Assembly (NCBI RefSeq): GCF_026342405.1 | Contig: NZ_JAPEMU010000001.1 | Span: forward strand, 5,394,001-5,458,000 | Origin: Kitasatospora sp. NBC_00240 | GTDB taxonomy: Bacteria; Actinomycetota; Actinomycetes; Streptomycetales; Streptomycetaceae | Length of the DNA stretch: 64,000 nt | Reading direction: 5' to 3' | In this document: one piece after another, positions 57,431 through 64,000 of the stretch | Layout: every line of letters starts with the position of its first letter | How positions within the stretch are numbered: the first letter of the stretch is position 1 | Translations under genes and position numbers: made by a program | The notes under the pieces: model-generated | Told to the model about the DNA's origin: nothing | Database searches by the model: none | What the model saw: the letters and a program-made list of their open reading frames with translations, nothing else

Positions 57431-58018
57431 ATGCGCAAACGTCATGTTCTCGCGGCGACCCTGGCGGCCGCCGCCGTCCCGCTGGGTCTCGCGTTCCCCG
57501 CCCAGTCCCACGGCTACATCTCCACCCCGCCGAGCCGCGCCGCGCTGTGCGCGGCGGGCACCGTCACCGGCTGCGGCGACATCCAGTGGGAGCCGCAGAG
57601 CGTGGAGGGCCCGAAGGGCTTCCCGTCGCGCGGCCCGTCCGACGGCACCATCTGCGCGGGCGGCAACTCCCGGTTCGCCGAACTGGACGCCCCGCGCGGC
57701 GGCAACTGGCCCAGCACCAAGGTGACGGCGGGACAGAAGCTCACCTTCACCTGGAAGTTCACCGCACGGCATGCCACCACGTCGTTCCGGTACTTCCTCA
57801 CCAAGGCCGGCTACAACGCCAGTCAGCCGGTGACGCGGGCCAACCTGGACCTCACGCCGTTCCTGACCGTGCCCTACAACGGTGCCCAGCCGCCGACCAC
57901 GCTCAGCCACAGCGCGACCCTGCCCACCGGTCGTACCGGGCACCAGGTCGTCGTCGCGGTCTGGGAGATCGCCGACACCGGCAACGCGTTCTACTCCTGC
58001 ACCGACCTCACGTTCTGA
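57431..58018 (+). CDS. Secreted lytic polysaccharide monooxygenase (AA10, chitin-active type)
   Basis: The 195-residue precursor has a signal peptide of 26 residues ending in PAQS, so the mature protein begins with His27 (HGYISTPPSRA), the N-terminal His of the copper brace. The second brace His is His114 in FTARHATTSFRYFL. VPYNGAQPPTTL and VVAVWEIADTGNAFYSCTDLTF complete the AA10 fold. It cleaves crystalline chitin by oxidation. ATG at 57431 follows CGGAGGAGC. There is no carbohydrate-binding module. The DasR-like box at 57287 fits control by GlcNAc signals. Confidence 0.93.
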   Translation: MRKRHVLAATLAAAAVPLGLAFPAQSHGYISTPPSRAALCAAGTVTGCGDIQWEPQSVEGPKGFPSRGPSDGTICAGGNSRFAELDAPRGGNWPSTKVTAGQKLTFTWKFTARHATTSFRYFLTKAGYNASQPVTRANLDLTPFLTVPYNGAQPPTTLSHSATLPTGRTGHQVVVAVWEIADTGNAFYSCTDLTF

Positions 58019-58122
58019 GCGCGCCCACCGCGCCGAGCAGGCCGACCCCGCCCTGAGCACACCGGGGCGCGGTCCGAGGCTGTCCCGGGCCTGGTCCTGA
58101 GCCTGGCCCGGGTACAGACCGC

Positions 58123-58169
58123 GGCCGGCCGGGGTGCCCCGCCGTAACGCGGCGGCACCCCGGCCGGCC
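58123..58169. terminator. Very strong terminator after the LPMO gene
   Basis: A perfect 16-bp stem (58123-58138 with 58154-58169, arms GGCCGGCCGGGGTGCC / GGCACCCCGGCCGGCC) encloses a further small stem around GTAAC. It lies between the convergent LPMO gene and the Cys-rich mini-gene and may serve both. Confidence 0.85.
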
Positions 58170-58282
58170 TTCGGTCGTTCCGGCGCCAGCCCTCTGGAGC
58201 CGGGTCGGTTCAGTGGGGTGTCGGTGGTCCGGTGTCGGTGGTCCCGGGTCGATGGCCCCGGCCCGGTGGTCGTGGCGCCGGC

Positions 58283-58459
58283 TCAGTGGCCGCAGCAGCC
58301 GCCGCTCGCGCCGCCGCACTGGCACGGCGCGCCGCTCTGGCAGCCGCAGCCGCAGCCGGGACCGCAACCGCAGCCCGCGGCGAGGACGGGCAGCAACCGG
58401 GGAGCGGTGGACTCGGGGGTACGGACCGGCGGCGCCGGCCGGGTGGGGGTTGCCTTCAT
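58283..58459 (-). CDS. Cys-rich metallothionein-like mini-protein
   Basis: The 58-residue protein starts MKATPTRPAPPVRTPESTAP and ends GCGCGPGCGCGCQSGAPCQCGGASGGCCGH. It has nine Cys at 30, 32, 36, 38, 40, 46, 48, 55 and 56, in Cys-x-Cys and Cys-Cys pairs, and a terminal His. That is the pattern of metal-thiolate clusters in metallothioneins. There is no signal peptide. Its frame has GAGGAGG about 11 bases before the ATG. I recall similar small Cys-rich proteins near phoU in Streptomyces, but not a named family. Metal binding is inferred from composition only. Confidence 0.7.
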   Translation of the reverse strand: MKATPTRPAPPVRTPESTAPRLLPVLAAGCGCGPGCGCGCQSGAPCQCGGASGGCCGH

Positions 58460-58787
58460 GGCGCTGGACCCTCCTCGTGACGGGCACACTTCCGTGCCTA
58501 CACCTCGAGTGAAGCGTCGCGCCCGGGGAGCGTCAACGGGCGCGCGGGGGTGGAGGGCCCGGTCTGCCGTGCTCCTCCACCCCCGGCGTCCTCGGTTTAG
58601 CGCGCCCGGGCCCAGGGTGGGGGCGGCGCGGAGCCGGGGCACGTACGCTCCCCGGCCCCGCGCCGCGTTGCCGTCGGCCCCCGCGGCATCGCCCCCGGCC
58701 GCCGGCCGGGGGCGCCCCCGTTCCGGCGCCGCGATGCACGCACCCCGACGCCGCCCCTTCATTCACCCATCCGAAGGCCGGTCGGTC
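58460..58787. other. Intergenic region between Cys-rich gene and phoU
   Basis: This 328-bp gap contains two hairpins: GGGGGTGGAG / CTCCACCCCC (58546-58584) and GCCCCCGGCC / GGCCGGGGGC (58691-58713). The latter is a likely phoU terminator. No gene is seen; open frames are shadows. Confidence 0.5.
58691..58713 (-). terminator. Terminator after phoU
   Basis: A perfect 10-bp stem GCCCCCGGCC / GGCCGGGGGC with a 3-base loop lies about 75 bases past the phoU stop on the minus strand. Confidence 0.65.
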
Positions 58788-59468
58788 CTACTCCGAGGTT
58801 GCGGCCTCGCCCGAGGCGACGAACTCCTCGACGTGCTCGCCCGTCACCAGGTAGACGACCCGCTTGGCCACCGAGACGGCGTGGTCGGCGAAGCGCTCGT
58901 AGTACCGGCCGACCAGGGTGACGTCCACGCCGGTCTCGATGCCGTGCTGCCAGCGGTCGTCGATCAGGTGGGCGAACAGCTCGCGGTGCAGGGCGTCGAT
59001 GGCGTCGTCGTCCCGCTCCAGTTCCAGCGCCGCGTCGACGTCCTTGGTGGCGATGACCAGGCCGGCCTTGGCCACCAGGCGCTGGGCGAGCTGGCCCATC
59101 TCCAGGACGATCGGGTGCAGGTCGTTGGGCACGGCCGACGCCGGGTAGCGCAGCCGGGCGACCTTGGCGACGTGCCGGGCCAGGTCGCCGCAGCGCTCCA
59201 GGTCGGCGCTCATCCGCAGCGAGGTGACCACGATCCGCAGATCGGTGGCGACCGGCTGCTGGCGGGCCAGCAGGTCGATCGCCCGGTTCTCCAGGTCGTG
59301 GTGGAGGGTGTTGACCTTCTCGTCGGCGGCGATCACGCTCTCGGCGAGCGCCAGGTCCGCGTCGAGCAGCGCGGTGGTGGCGCGGCCCATGGCCGAACCG
59401 ACCAGCCGGGCCATCTCGACCAGGCTGTCGCCGATCGAGTCGAGTTCCTCGTGGTACGCGTCGCGCAT
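58788..59468 (-). CDS. phoU: Phosphate-transport regulator PhoU
   Basis: The 226-residue protein is a standard PhoU with two three-helix bundles, each carrying metal-coordinating E/DxxxD motifs (for example SADLERCGDLARHVAKVARL and GRYYERFADHAVSVAKRVVYLVTG). PhoU links the Pst transporter and PhoR sensing and lowers Pho signalling under phosphate sufficiency. It is divergent from phoR. ATG at 59468 is used. Confidence 0.95.
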   Translation of the reverse strand: MRDAYHEELDSIGDSLVEMARLVGSAMGRATTALLDADLALAESVIAADEKVNTLHHDLENRAIDLLARQQPVATDLRIVVTSLRMSADLERCGDLARHVAKVARLRYPASAVPNDLHPIVLEMGQLAQRLVAKAGLVIATKDVDAALELERDDDAIDALHRELFAHLIDDRWQHGIETGVDVTLVGRYYERFADHAVSVAKRVVYLVTGEHVEEFVASGEAATSE

Positions 59469-59770
59469 GCTCTCTCCTCAGAAGCTGTGTCGGTGGCGGT
59501 GCCGACCGGTCGCCCCGCAGTCCGGGGACTGGCGGGACGGCCGCTGCTGGTGGCGCGAATCGTACGCGCGCACCAGGGGCGGCGGGCGGGTGTCCGCTGC
59601 CGCTGCCCCGTCCCACACGGGCCGTGCCACCACACTGGGCCGTCCGGGCGACGACGCCCGCGCCGCACAGTGAATCGCCGGCTACCTGAAGGTGAATTCT
59701 CGGCAACGTCAGGTCGATCCCTTGATCTCACCCCGGGGGAGGGCCCCCGGGATGCGCTTACGCTGGCCAC
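59469..59770. other. Divergent promoter region of phoU and phoR
   Basis: This 302-bp gap contains the repeated GTGAAT motif described as a PHO-box candidate and no gene. The segment 59690-59730 is A/T-richer and probably holds the phoR promoter. Confidence 0.5.
59670..59697 (-). promoter_or_regulatory. PHO-box-like direct repeat
   Basis: On the minus strand, ATTCACCTTCAG and ATTCACTGTGCG start 22 bases apart (GTGAAT at 59670 and 59692 on the plus strand), as expected for two 11-bp direct-repeat units of a Streptomyces PhoP box with a degenerate unit between. It lies between phoU and phoRP, so PhoP autoregulation is likely. Confidence 0.6.
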
Positions 59771-61054
59771 ATGGACGTGAATGTGGCCGCCGCCGCTGCC
59801 TGCGCCATAGCCGGGCTCGGCGTCGGTCTCACGGCCGCCATCGCCTTCCGTTGGAGCGAACGCGAACAGGCCCGCGACCGGCACGGCAGCAGCGGCAAGA
59901 ACGCGAACGGCACCACCGGCACCCAGGACTCCCCGCTGCCTCCCGGCGTGGACACGGTGCTCTCGGTGCTGCGCTCGTGCGCGATCGTGCTCGGGGACGG
60001 TGACGAGGTGGTCAAGGCCAGCTCCGCCGCCTACGCGATGGGTCTGGTCAGAGGCGGCGCGGTGGCCGTCGACCAGATGCTCTCGCTGGCCCGGGCGACC
60101 CGCCGCGACGGGGAGATCCGCCAGGCGGAGCTGGAACTGCCCCGCCCGGGCGTGGCCCGTGCTGCCGACCCGCTGGCGGTCTCCGTCCGGGTCGCGCCGC
60201 TCGGCTCGCGCCTGGTGCTCGTACTGGTCGAGGACCTCACCGAGCGCCGCCGGGTGGAGGCCGTCCGCCGCGACTTCGTCGCCAACGTCAGCCACGAGCT
60301 CAAGACCCCGGTCGGCGCGCTCTCGCTGCTGTCCGAGGCGGTCGCCGACGCCTCCGACGACCCGGAGGCCGTGCAGCGCTTCGCCGGCCGGATGCAGATC
60401 GAGGCCACCAGGCTGGCCAGCCTGGTGCAGGAGATCATCGATCTCTCGCGGGTCCAGGACGACCGGCTGATGGTCGACCCGGAGCCGGTCCCGGTGGACG
60501 AGCTGATCGCCGAGGCGATCGACCGCTGCCGCCAGCAGGCCGCCGCGAAGCAGATCCACATCGCGGCCGGCGGCATCGCCGGGCTCTACCTGCACGGCAA
60601 CCGCGGTCAGCTGGCCGCCGCGCTGGGCAACCTGGTGGAGAACGCGGTCAACTACAGCCCGCCGCGGACCAGGGTGGCCATCGCGACCCGCCGGATCTCC
60701 AGCGCGGCCGCGCTCGGCGAGGCGGACGGGGAACTGATCGAGATCTCGGTGACCGACCAGGGCATCGGCATCTCCGAGAAGGACCGCGAACGGGTCTTCG
60801 AGCGCTTCTACCGGGTGGACCCGGCCCGTTCCCGCCAGACCGGCGGTACCGGCCTCGGCCTCTCCATCGTCAAGCACGTGGCCGCCTCGCACGGCGGCAC
60901 CGTCTCGGTCTGGAGCGTCGAGGGCCAGGGCTCCACCTTCACCGTCCGGCTGCCCGCCGGGCAGGCCCCCACGGACGGACCGCCCACCGGCGAGCCGTCC
61001 GCCCACCCCCTGTCATCCACATCCCCCCAGCTTGCCCCGGAGGCCCGAAAGTGA
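59771..61054 (+). CDS. phoR: Phosphate-sensing histidine kinase PhoR (SenX3-like)
   Basis: The 427-residue kinase has one N-terminal membrane helix (about 6-26), a PAS-like region (60-150), the HisKA motif FVANVSHELKTPVGAL with phosphoacceptor His175, and HATPase_c motifs NLVENAVNY, DQGIGISEKDRERVFERFYR and GTGLGLSIVKHV. It autophosphorylates and passes phosphate to PhoP. ATG at 59771 is used. The stop overlaps the phoP start (GTGA). Confidence 0.95.
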   Translation: MDVNVAAAAACAIAGLGVGLTAAIAFRWSEREQARDRHGSSGKNANGTTGTQDSPLPPGVDTVLSVLRSCAIVLGDGDEVVKASSAAYAMGLVRGGAVAVDQMLSLARATRRDGEIRQAELELPRPGVARAADPLAVSVRVAPLGSRLVLVLVEDLTERRRVEAVRRDFVANVSHELKTPVGALSLLSEAVADASDDPEAVQRFAGRMQIEATRLASLVQEIIDLSRVQDDRLMVDPEPVPVDELIAEAIDRCRQQAAAKQIHIAAGGIAGLYLHGNRGQLAAALGNLVENAVNYSPPRTRVAIATRRISSAAALGEADGELIEISVTDQGIGISEKDRERVFERFYRVDPARSRQTGGTGLGLSIVKHVAASHGGTVSVWSVEGQGSTFTVRLPAGQAPTDGPPTGEPSAHPLSSTSPQLAPEARK

Positions 61055-61746
61055 CCCGAGTACTGGTGGTCGAGGACGAGGAGTCGTTCAGCGACGCCCT
61101 CTCGTACATGCTCCGCAAGGAAGGCTTCGAGGTGGCCATCGCCGCCACCGGGCCGGACGCCCTGGAGCAGTTCGAACGCAACGGCGCCGACCTCGTCCTG
61201 CTCGACCTGATGCTCCCGGGCCTGCCCGGCACCGAGGTCTGCCGCCAGCTCCGGGTGCGCTCCAACGTGCCGGTGATCATGGTGACGGCCAAGGACAGCG
61301 AGATCGACAAGGTGGTCGGCCTGGAGATAGGGGCGGACGACTACGTCACCAAGCCGTACTCCACCCGCGAGCTGGTCGCCCGGATCCGCGCGGTGCTCCG
61401 CCGCCGCGGCGAGGACGGCGGCCCGGGCGCGGACGGCGGCGGCCCCGGCGCGCTGGAGGCCGGCCCGGTCCGGATGGACGTCGACCGGCACGTGGTGACG
61501 GTGGACGGCGCCAAGGTCGACCTGCCGCTCAAGGAGTTCGACCTGCTGGAGATGCTGCTTCGCAACGCCGGCCGGGTGCTGACCCGGATGCAGCTGATCG
61601 ACCGGGTCTGGGGCGCCGACTACGTCGGTGACACCAAGACCCTCGACGTCCACGTGAAGCGCCTGCGGGCCAAGATCGAGCCGGACCCGGGCGCCCCGCG
61701 CTACCTGGTGACCGTCCGCGGCCTCGGCTACAAGTTCGAGCCGTAA
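61051..61746 (+). CDS. phoP: Response regulator PhoP (RegX3-like)
   Basis: The 231-residue OmpR/PhoB-type regulator has the receiver acceptor Asp52 in LVLLDLMLPGLPG, the Lys in YVTKPYSTRELVARI, and a winged-helix output domain (LPLKEFDLLEMLLRNAGRVLTRMQLIDRVWGADYVGDTKTLDVHVKRLRAKIE). It binds PHO boxes and controls the Pho regulon. GTG at 61051 overlaps the phoR stop, giving coupled translation. Confidence 0.96.
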   Translation: MTRVLVVEDEESFSDALSYMLRKEGFEVAIAATGPDALEQFERNGADLVLLDLMLPGLPGTEVCRQLRVRSNVPVIMVTAKDSEIDKVVGLEIGADDYVTKPYSTRELVARIRAVLRRRGEDGGPGADGGGPGALEAGPVRMDVDRHVVTVDGAKVDLPLKEFDLLEMLLRNAGRVLTRMQLIDRVWGADYVGDTKTLDVHVKRLRAKIEPDPGAPRYLVTVRGLGYKFEP

Positions 61747-61781
61747 CCACGCGCCGCACGGCCGGGGCCCCGCGCCCGTAC

Positions 61782-61823
61782 GACGGCCCCCGCCCCCTCG
61801 CTCGGAGGGGGACGGGGGCCGTC
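61782..61823. terminator. Bidirectional terminator between phoP and lipoprotein genes
   Basis: A stem of about 18 bp (61782-61799 with 61805-61823, one bulged base, arms GACGGCCCCCG... / ...CGGGGGCCGTC) lies between the two convergent stops. Confidence 0.8.
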
Positions 61824-61847
61824 GCGCTGCCGGGTGGCCGCGGCGGG

Positions 61848-62543
61848 TCAGTGCGCGGCGGCGAGCGGGCTGCCCGAGGCGGTGGGGGCGGTGGAGCCGG
61901 TGGGCTTGGCACCGGCCGCGGCGGTGCCGCCGGCGGTGGGGCTGGGCGCCGCTGCCGGGCTCGCCGGGGCGGTGGCGGCGGGCGAGGCGGACGGCGAGGC
62001 GGACGGCGAGGCCGAGGCCGCCGGCGCCGCGGTCGGGCCGAAGCCCTTGTAGTAGCCGAAGTTCGCGTACACGGCGGCCTCGGCCTGGACCTGGCCGGCC
62101 TGCTCGAAGGCGAAGGTGGTCGGCACGAACCCGCCGACCTGCAGGGTCGCCGAGGCGAGGCGGGCCGTGGGCTGGCCCGGGCCGCCGAGCAGCACCGCGT
62201 CGCCGGGCTTGATGATCAGCTCCTTGAGGGGCGCGCCGCTCGGGTCGGTGAGGGTCGCGGTCCCGCCACCCTCGACGTTGATGGACTCCAGCTTCGCCGG
62301 GGCTTCGCCGGTGTTGCTGATGTTGACCGTCACGTTGGCGGGCCCGGTGTGCTCGCCCGAGGTCTCGTCCCCGGTGACGACGACGATGTTGTTCAGCCTG
62401 AGGTTGTCACCGAGGGTCACCGACGTGTTGTCCGGCTTGACCTCCAGCGTCTCCGCGGTGTTGCCGGCCGCACAGGCGGACAGCGAGGCGATGGCGATGG
62501 CGGCGATGGCGGCGAGGCTGCCGCGTCGAAGGCTGCGGCTCAC
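61848..62543 (-). CDS. Secreted lipoprotein with Ala/Pro/Ser-rich tail
   Basis: The 231-residue precursor has a signal peptide with a lipobox LSAC (acylated Cys24). A beta-rich domain of about 140 residues follows (NTAETLEVKPDNTSVTLGDNLRLNNIVVVTG ... ANVTVNISNTGEAPAKLESINVEGGG ... KPGDAVLLGGPGQPTARLASATLQVGGFVPTTFAFEQAG). This looks like a DUF461/PCuAC- or YfiR-like surface domain. The last 75 residues are Ala/Ser/Pro/Thr-rich, probably spanning the wall. GTG at 62543 has AAGGAG about 11 bases upstream; the frame extends far upstream without coding character. The gene faces carD. Confidence 0.8.
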   Translation of the reverse strand: MSRSLRRGSLAAIAAIAIASLSACAAGNTAETLEVKPDNTSVTLGDNLRLNNIVVVTGDETSGEHTGPANVTVNISNTGEAPAKLESINVEGGGTATLTDPSGAPLKELIIKPGDAVLLGGPGQPTARLASATLQVGGFVPTTFAFEQAGQVQAEAAVYANFGYYKGFGPTAAPAASASPSASPSASPAATAPASPAAAPSPTAGGTAAAGAKPTGSTAPTASGSPLAAAH

Positions 62544-63088
62544 GGCGGCGGCTTCTCCTTGGTCACGTTTCGGATGGTCAGAGCTCAGGTTACCGACCGC
62601 TGTTATCCGCTCCTCATGGGGTGGCCCCGTGTCGCGGGCCGAGTCGGCGGGGCCGCCCGTCGCGCGGCGGGCGGGGCGGCCGCCGGTGGGGGCGGGGCGC
62701 GCCCGGCGGAGGTCCCGTCGACCTGCGGCAGCGCGGGCGTGGCGTGCACGCCCCCGGATGCCCCCGCGCGCCGCGCCGGAGGATTCGCCGCCCACGAACC
62801 AGGCCCCGGCCTGCCGGGCCGTCATCGACCAAGATCGGATCACGATCGGGAAACGGCGGAATAAAGAGCGAAAACTCAAGATCCAATCATGGTTTCGCGA
62901 GTGTTGCAGCAGGTTTCGCCCGGCGTCGGAACCGCCTCCGACCTGCGGGAAGCCTCCGTCGACGACCGGTCGCAGCACGTCATGGGGGTGCTTGTCAAGC
63001 CCCGAGACCGGCCCTGACCTGCGAAAACGCCCTTCGGGTGCGCCGAAAAGCGTGTTATTCTGGAAAGCCACGGAAGGGGTCCTGTCAC
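62544..63088. other. Intergenic region upstream of carD and the lipoprotein
   Basis: This 545-bp gap holds both divergent promoters. Near carD a -10-like TATTCT (63056-63061) lies 28 bases before the ATG. The stretch 62830-62930 is A/T-richer. No gene was found. Confidence 0.5.
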
Positions 63089-63571
63089 ATGACGTTCAAG
63101 GTTGGCGACACGGTGGTCTACCCCCATCACGGGGCTGCGCTGATCGAGGCCATCGAAATTCGCCAGATCAAAGGTGTGGACAAGACCTACCTGGTGCTGA
63201 AGGTGCAGCAGGGTGACCTGACGCTGCGCGTGCCCGCCGAGAACGCAGAGTTCGTCGGTGTGCGCGATGTGGTCGGCCAGGAGGGTCTGGACCGGGTCTT
63301 CGAGGTGCTTCGCGCACCGTACACCGAAGAACCGACCAACTGGTCCCGCCGCTACAAGGCGAACCTCGAAAAGCTTGCTTCGGGCGACGTTATCAAGGTC
63401 GCCGAGGTTGTGCGCGACCTTTGGCGTCGCGAGCGCGAGCGCGGGCTGTCCGCGGGCGAGAAGCGGATGCTCGCCAAGGCGCGCCAGATTCTGGTCAGCG
63501 AGCTCGCGCTGGCCGAGAACACCAACGAGGACAAGGCGGAGACGCTGCTCGACGAGGTGCTGGCCTCGTAG
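63089..63571 (+). CDS. carD: CarD-family RNA polymerase-binding transcription factor
   Basis: The 160-residue protein matches actinobacterial CarD. The N-terminal RNAP-interacting domain begins MTFKVGDTVVYPHHGAALIEAIEIRQIKGVDKTYLVLKVQQGDLTLRVPAENAEFVGVRDVVG. The C-terminal helical DNA-binding domain includes NWSRRYKANLEKLASGDVIKVAEVVRDLWRRERERGLSAGEKRMLAKARQIL. It stabilises open promoter complexes at rRNA and many other promoters. ATG at 63089 with GGAAGGGG upstream was chosen. It precedes ispD, the conserved order. Confidence 0.96.
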   Translation: MTFKVGDTVVYPHHGAALIEAIEIRQIKGVDKTYLVLKVQQGDLTLRVPAENAEFVGVRDVVGQEGLDRVFEVLRAPYTEEPTNWSRRYKANLEKLASGDVIKVAEVVRDLWRRERERGLSAGEKRMLAKARQILVSELALAENTNEDKAETLLDEVLAS

Positions 63572-63733
63572 TTCCGCGCTCCACGTTCACAGCGCCCGAT
63601 GCCGGCGCGCCGCTCAGGGTGCACACGCTCCCTGATGTGGTGCAGTGGCACTTCGGGCGCTGAGGCGTGTCCGGAAGGGGTCGCGTCCGTCGTGCACGCC
63701 ATGGCCATACCCACTTCGCCGAAGGAGTGAAAC

Positions 63734-64000
63734 CTGAACACGGCAGCAGCAGTCGCAGCAGCAGTGGTGCCCGCCGCCGGGCGCGGGGAGCGGCTGGGGC
63801 CGGGAGCCCCCAAAGCCCTGCGGGAACTCGGTGGTGTGCCGCTGCTGGTCCACGCCGTCCGGGCGCTGGCCCGTAGCCGGGCCGTCGGCCTGGTGGTGGT
63901 CGCGGCACCGCCCGAGGGGGTGGCCGAGGTGGTGACCCTGCTCGGCAGCCACGGCCTGGAGGGCAAGGACGTCCGGGTGGTGGCCGGTGGGGCGACCCGC
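63734..64000 (+). CDS. ispD: 2-C-methyl-D-erythritol 4-phosphate cytidylyltransferase, N-terminal part
   Basis: The first 89 residues of IspD run off the window end. The CTP-binding motif VVPAAGRGERLGPGAPKAL is followed by PLLVHAVRALARSRAVGLVVVAAPPEG. The enzyme adds CMP to methylerythritol phosphate in the MEP isoprenoid pathway. The only start consistent with the ribosome binding site GAAGGAG (63721-63727, 6 bases spacing) is CTG at 63734; an in-frame stop lies at 63728. GTG at 63764 would begin the protein directly on the motif and lacks a ribosome binding site. The first residues would be (M)NTAAAVAAAVVPAAG. Confidence 0.9.
   Translation, partial: MNTAAAVAAAVVPAAGRGERLGPGAPKALRELGGVPLLVHAVRALARSRAVGLVVVAAPPEGVAEVVTLLGSHGLEGKDVRVVAGGATR

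Overview
The window is a very GC-rich chromosomal segment from a filamentous actinobacterium of the Streptomycetaceae (Streptomyces or Kitasatospora type). The reasons are strong G/C bias at third codon positions, many GTG starts, a conservon operon (cvnABCD plus two P450s), mycothiol biosynthesis (mshA), and the block mshA - YbjN - gpmA - phoU/phoR-phoP - carD - ispD, which I recall in the same order in Streptomyces coelicolor. I see no rRNA, tRNA, CRISPR array, insertion sequence, prophage or attachment site. About 60 protein genes are supported. Both edge genes are cut by the window.

Layout. 1-3 kb: end of an unrecognised gene, a 15-bp tandem repeat, a membrane Ser/Thr kinase and a two-pore-helix type ion channel. 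3-5.2 kb: a MerR regulator divergent from an MFS exporter, with a long operator palindrome between them. 5.3-10.8 kb: a complete conservon reading leftward (CvnA sensor ATPase, CvnB roadblock, CvnC DUF742, CvnD GTPase, a CYP157-like P450 lacking the ExxR Arg, and a normal P450). 11.2-14.5 kb: a TatA-like protein, a second MFS exporter/TetR pair and a small cupin. 14.7-19.6 kb: an acyl-CoA ligase, an acyl-CoA dehydrogenase and a tandem (double) TetR regulator, probably a lipid or acyl catabolism unit. 19.7-24.9 kb: a small secreted protein and a two-gene module of an Hsp90-like ATPase plus a TPR protein. 25-30.6 kb: membrane proteins (DedA, ThrE-type exporter, a His-rich membrane protein) and a secreted NlpC/P60 hydrolase. 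30.7-38.6 kb: an Eis-like acetyltransferase, TetR, DCC thioredoxin-fold protein, a small membrane protein divergent from a GNAT enzyme over two operators, a macro-like protein, a third MFS exporter with LysR, and YceI. 38.8-46 kb: a SNF2 helicase with a short downstream protein, an ECF41 sigma factor with its carboxymuconolactone decarboxylase partner, a MerR/sliding-clamp fusion and a hydrolase. 46.3-52.5 kb: SRPBCC, the HTH - HbhA-like - DUF2516 group, a receiver/SpoIIE phosphatase, a macrodomain protein and a methyltransferase. 52.8-64 kb: mshA, YbjN, MFS, gpmA, a chitin-active LPMO with a DasR-like box, a Cys-rich mini-protein, phoU, phoR-phoP with a PHO-box-like repeat, a lipoprotein, carD and the start of ispD.

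The window is rich in one-regulator/one-effector pairs (MerR/MFS, TetR/MFS, LysR/MFS, TetR/ACAD, ECF41/CMD). In most of them I could find a palindromic or sigma-specific site in the intervening DNA. The most unusual items are the Hsp90-TPR pair, the MerR-clamp fusion with a MerR-type promoter, the metallothionein-like peptide next to phoU, the CYP157 with a long overlapping tail, the paired GAAC-NC-GTTC operators, and ispD, which appears to begin at CTG. Long open frames antisense or out of frame to these genes are common at this GC content and were treated as shadows.
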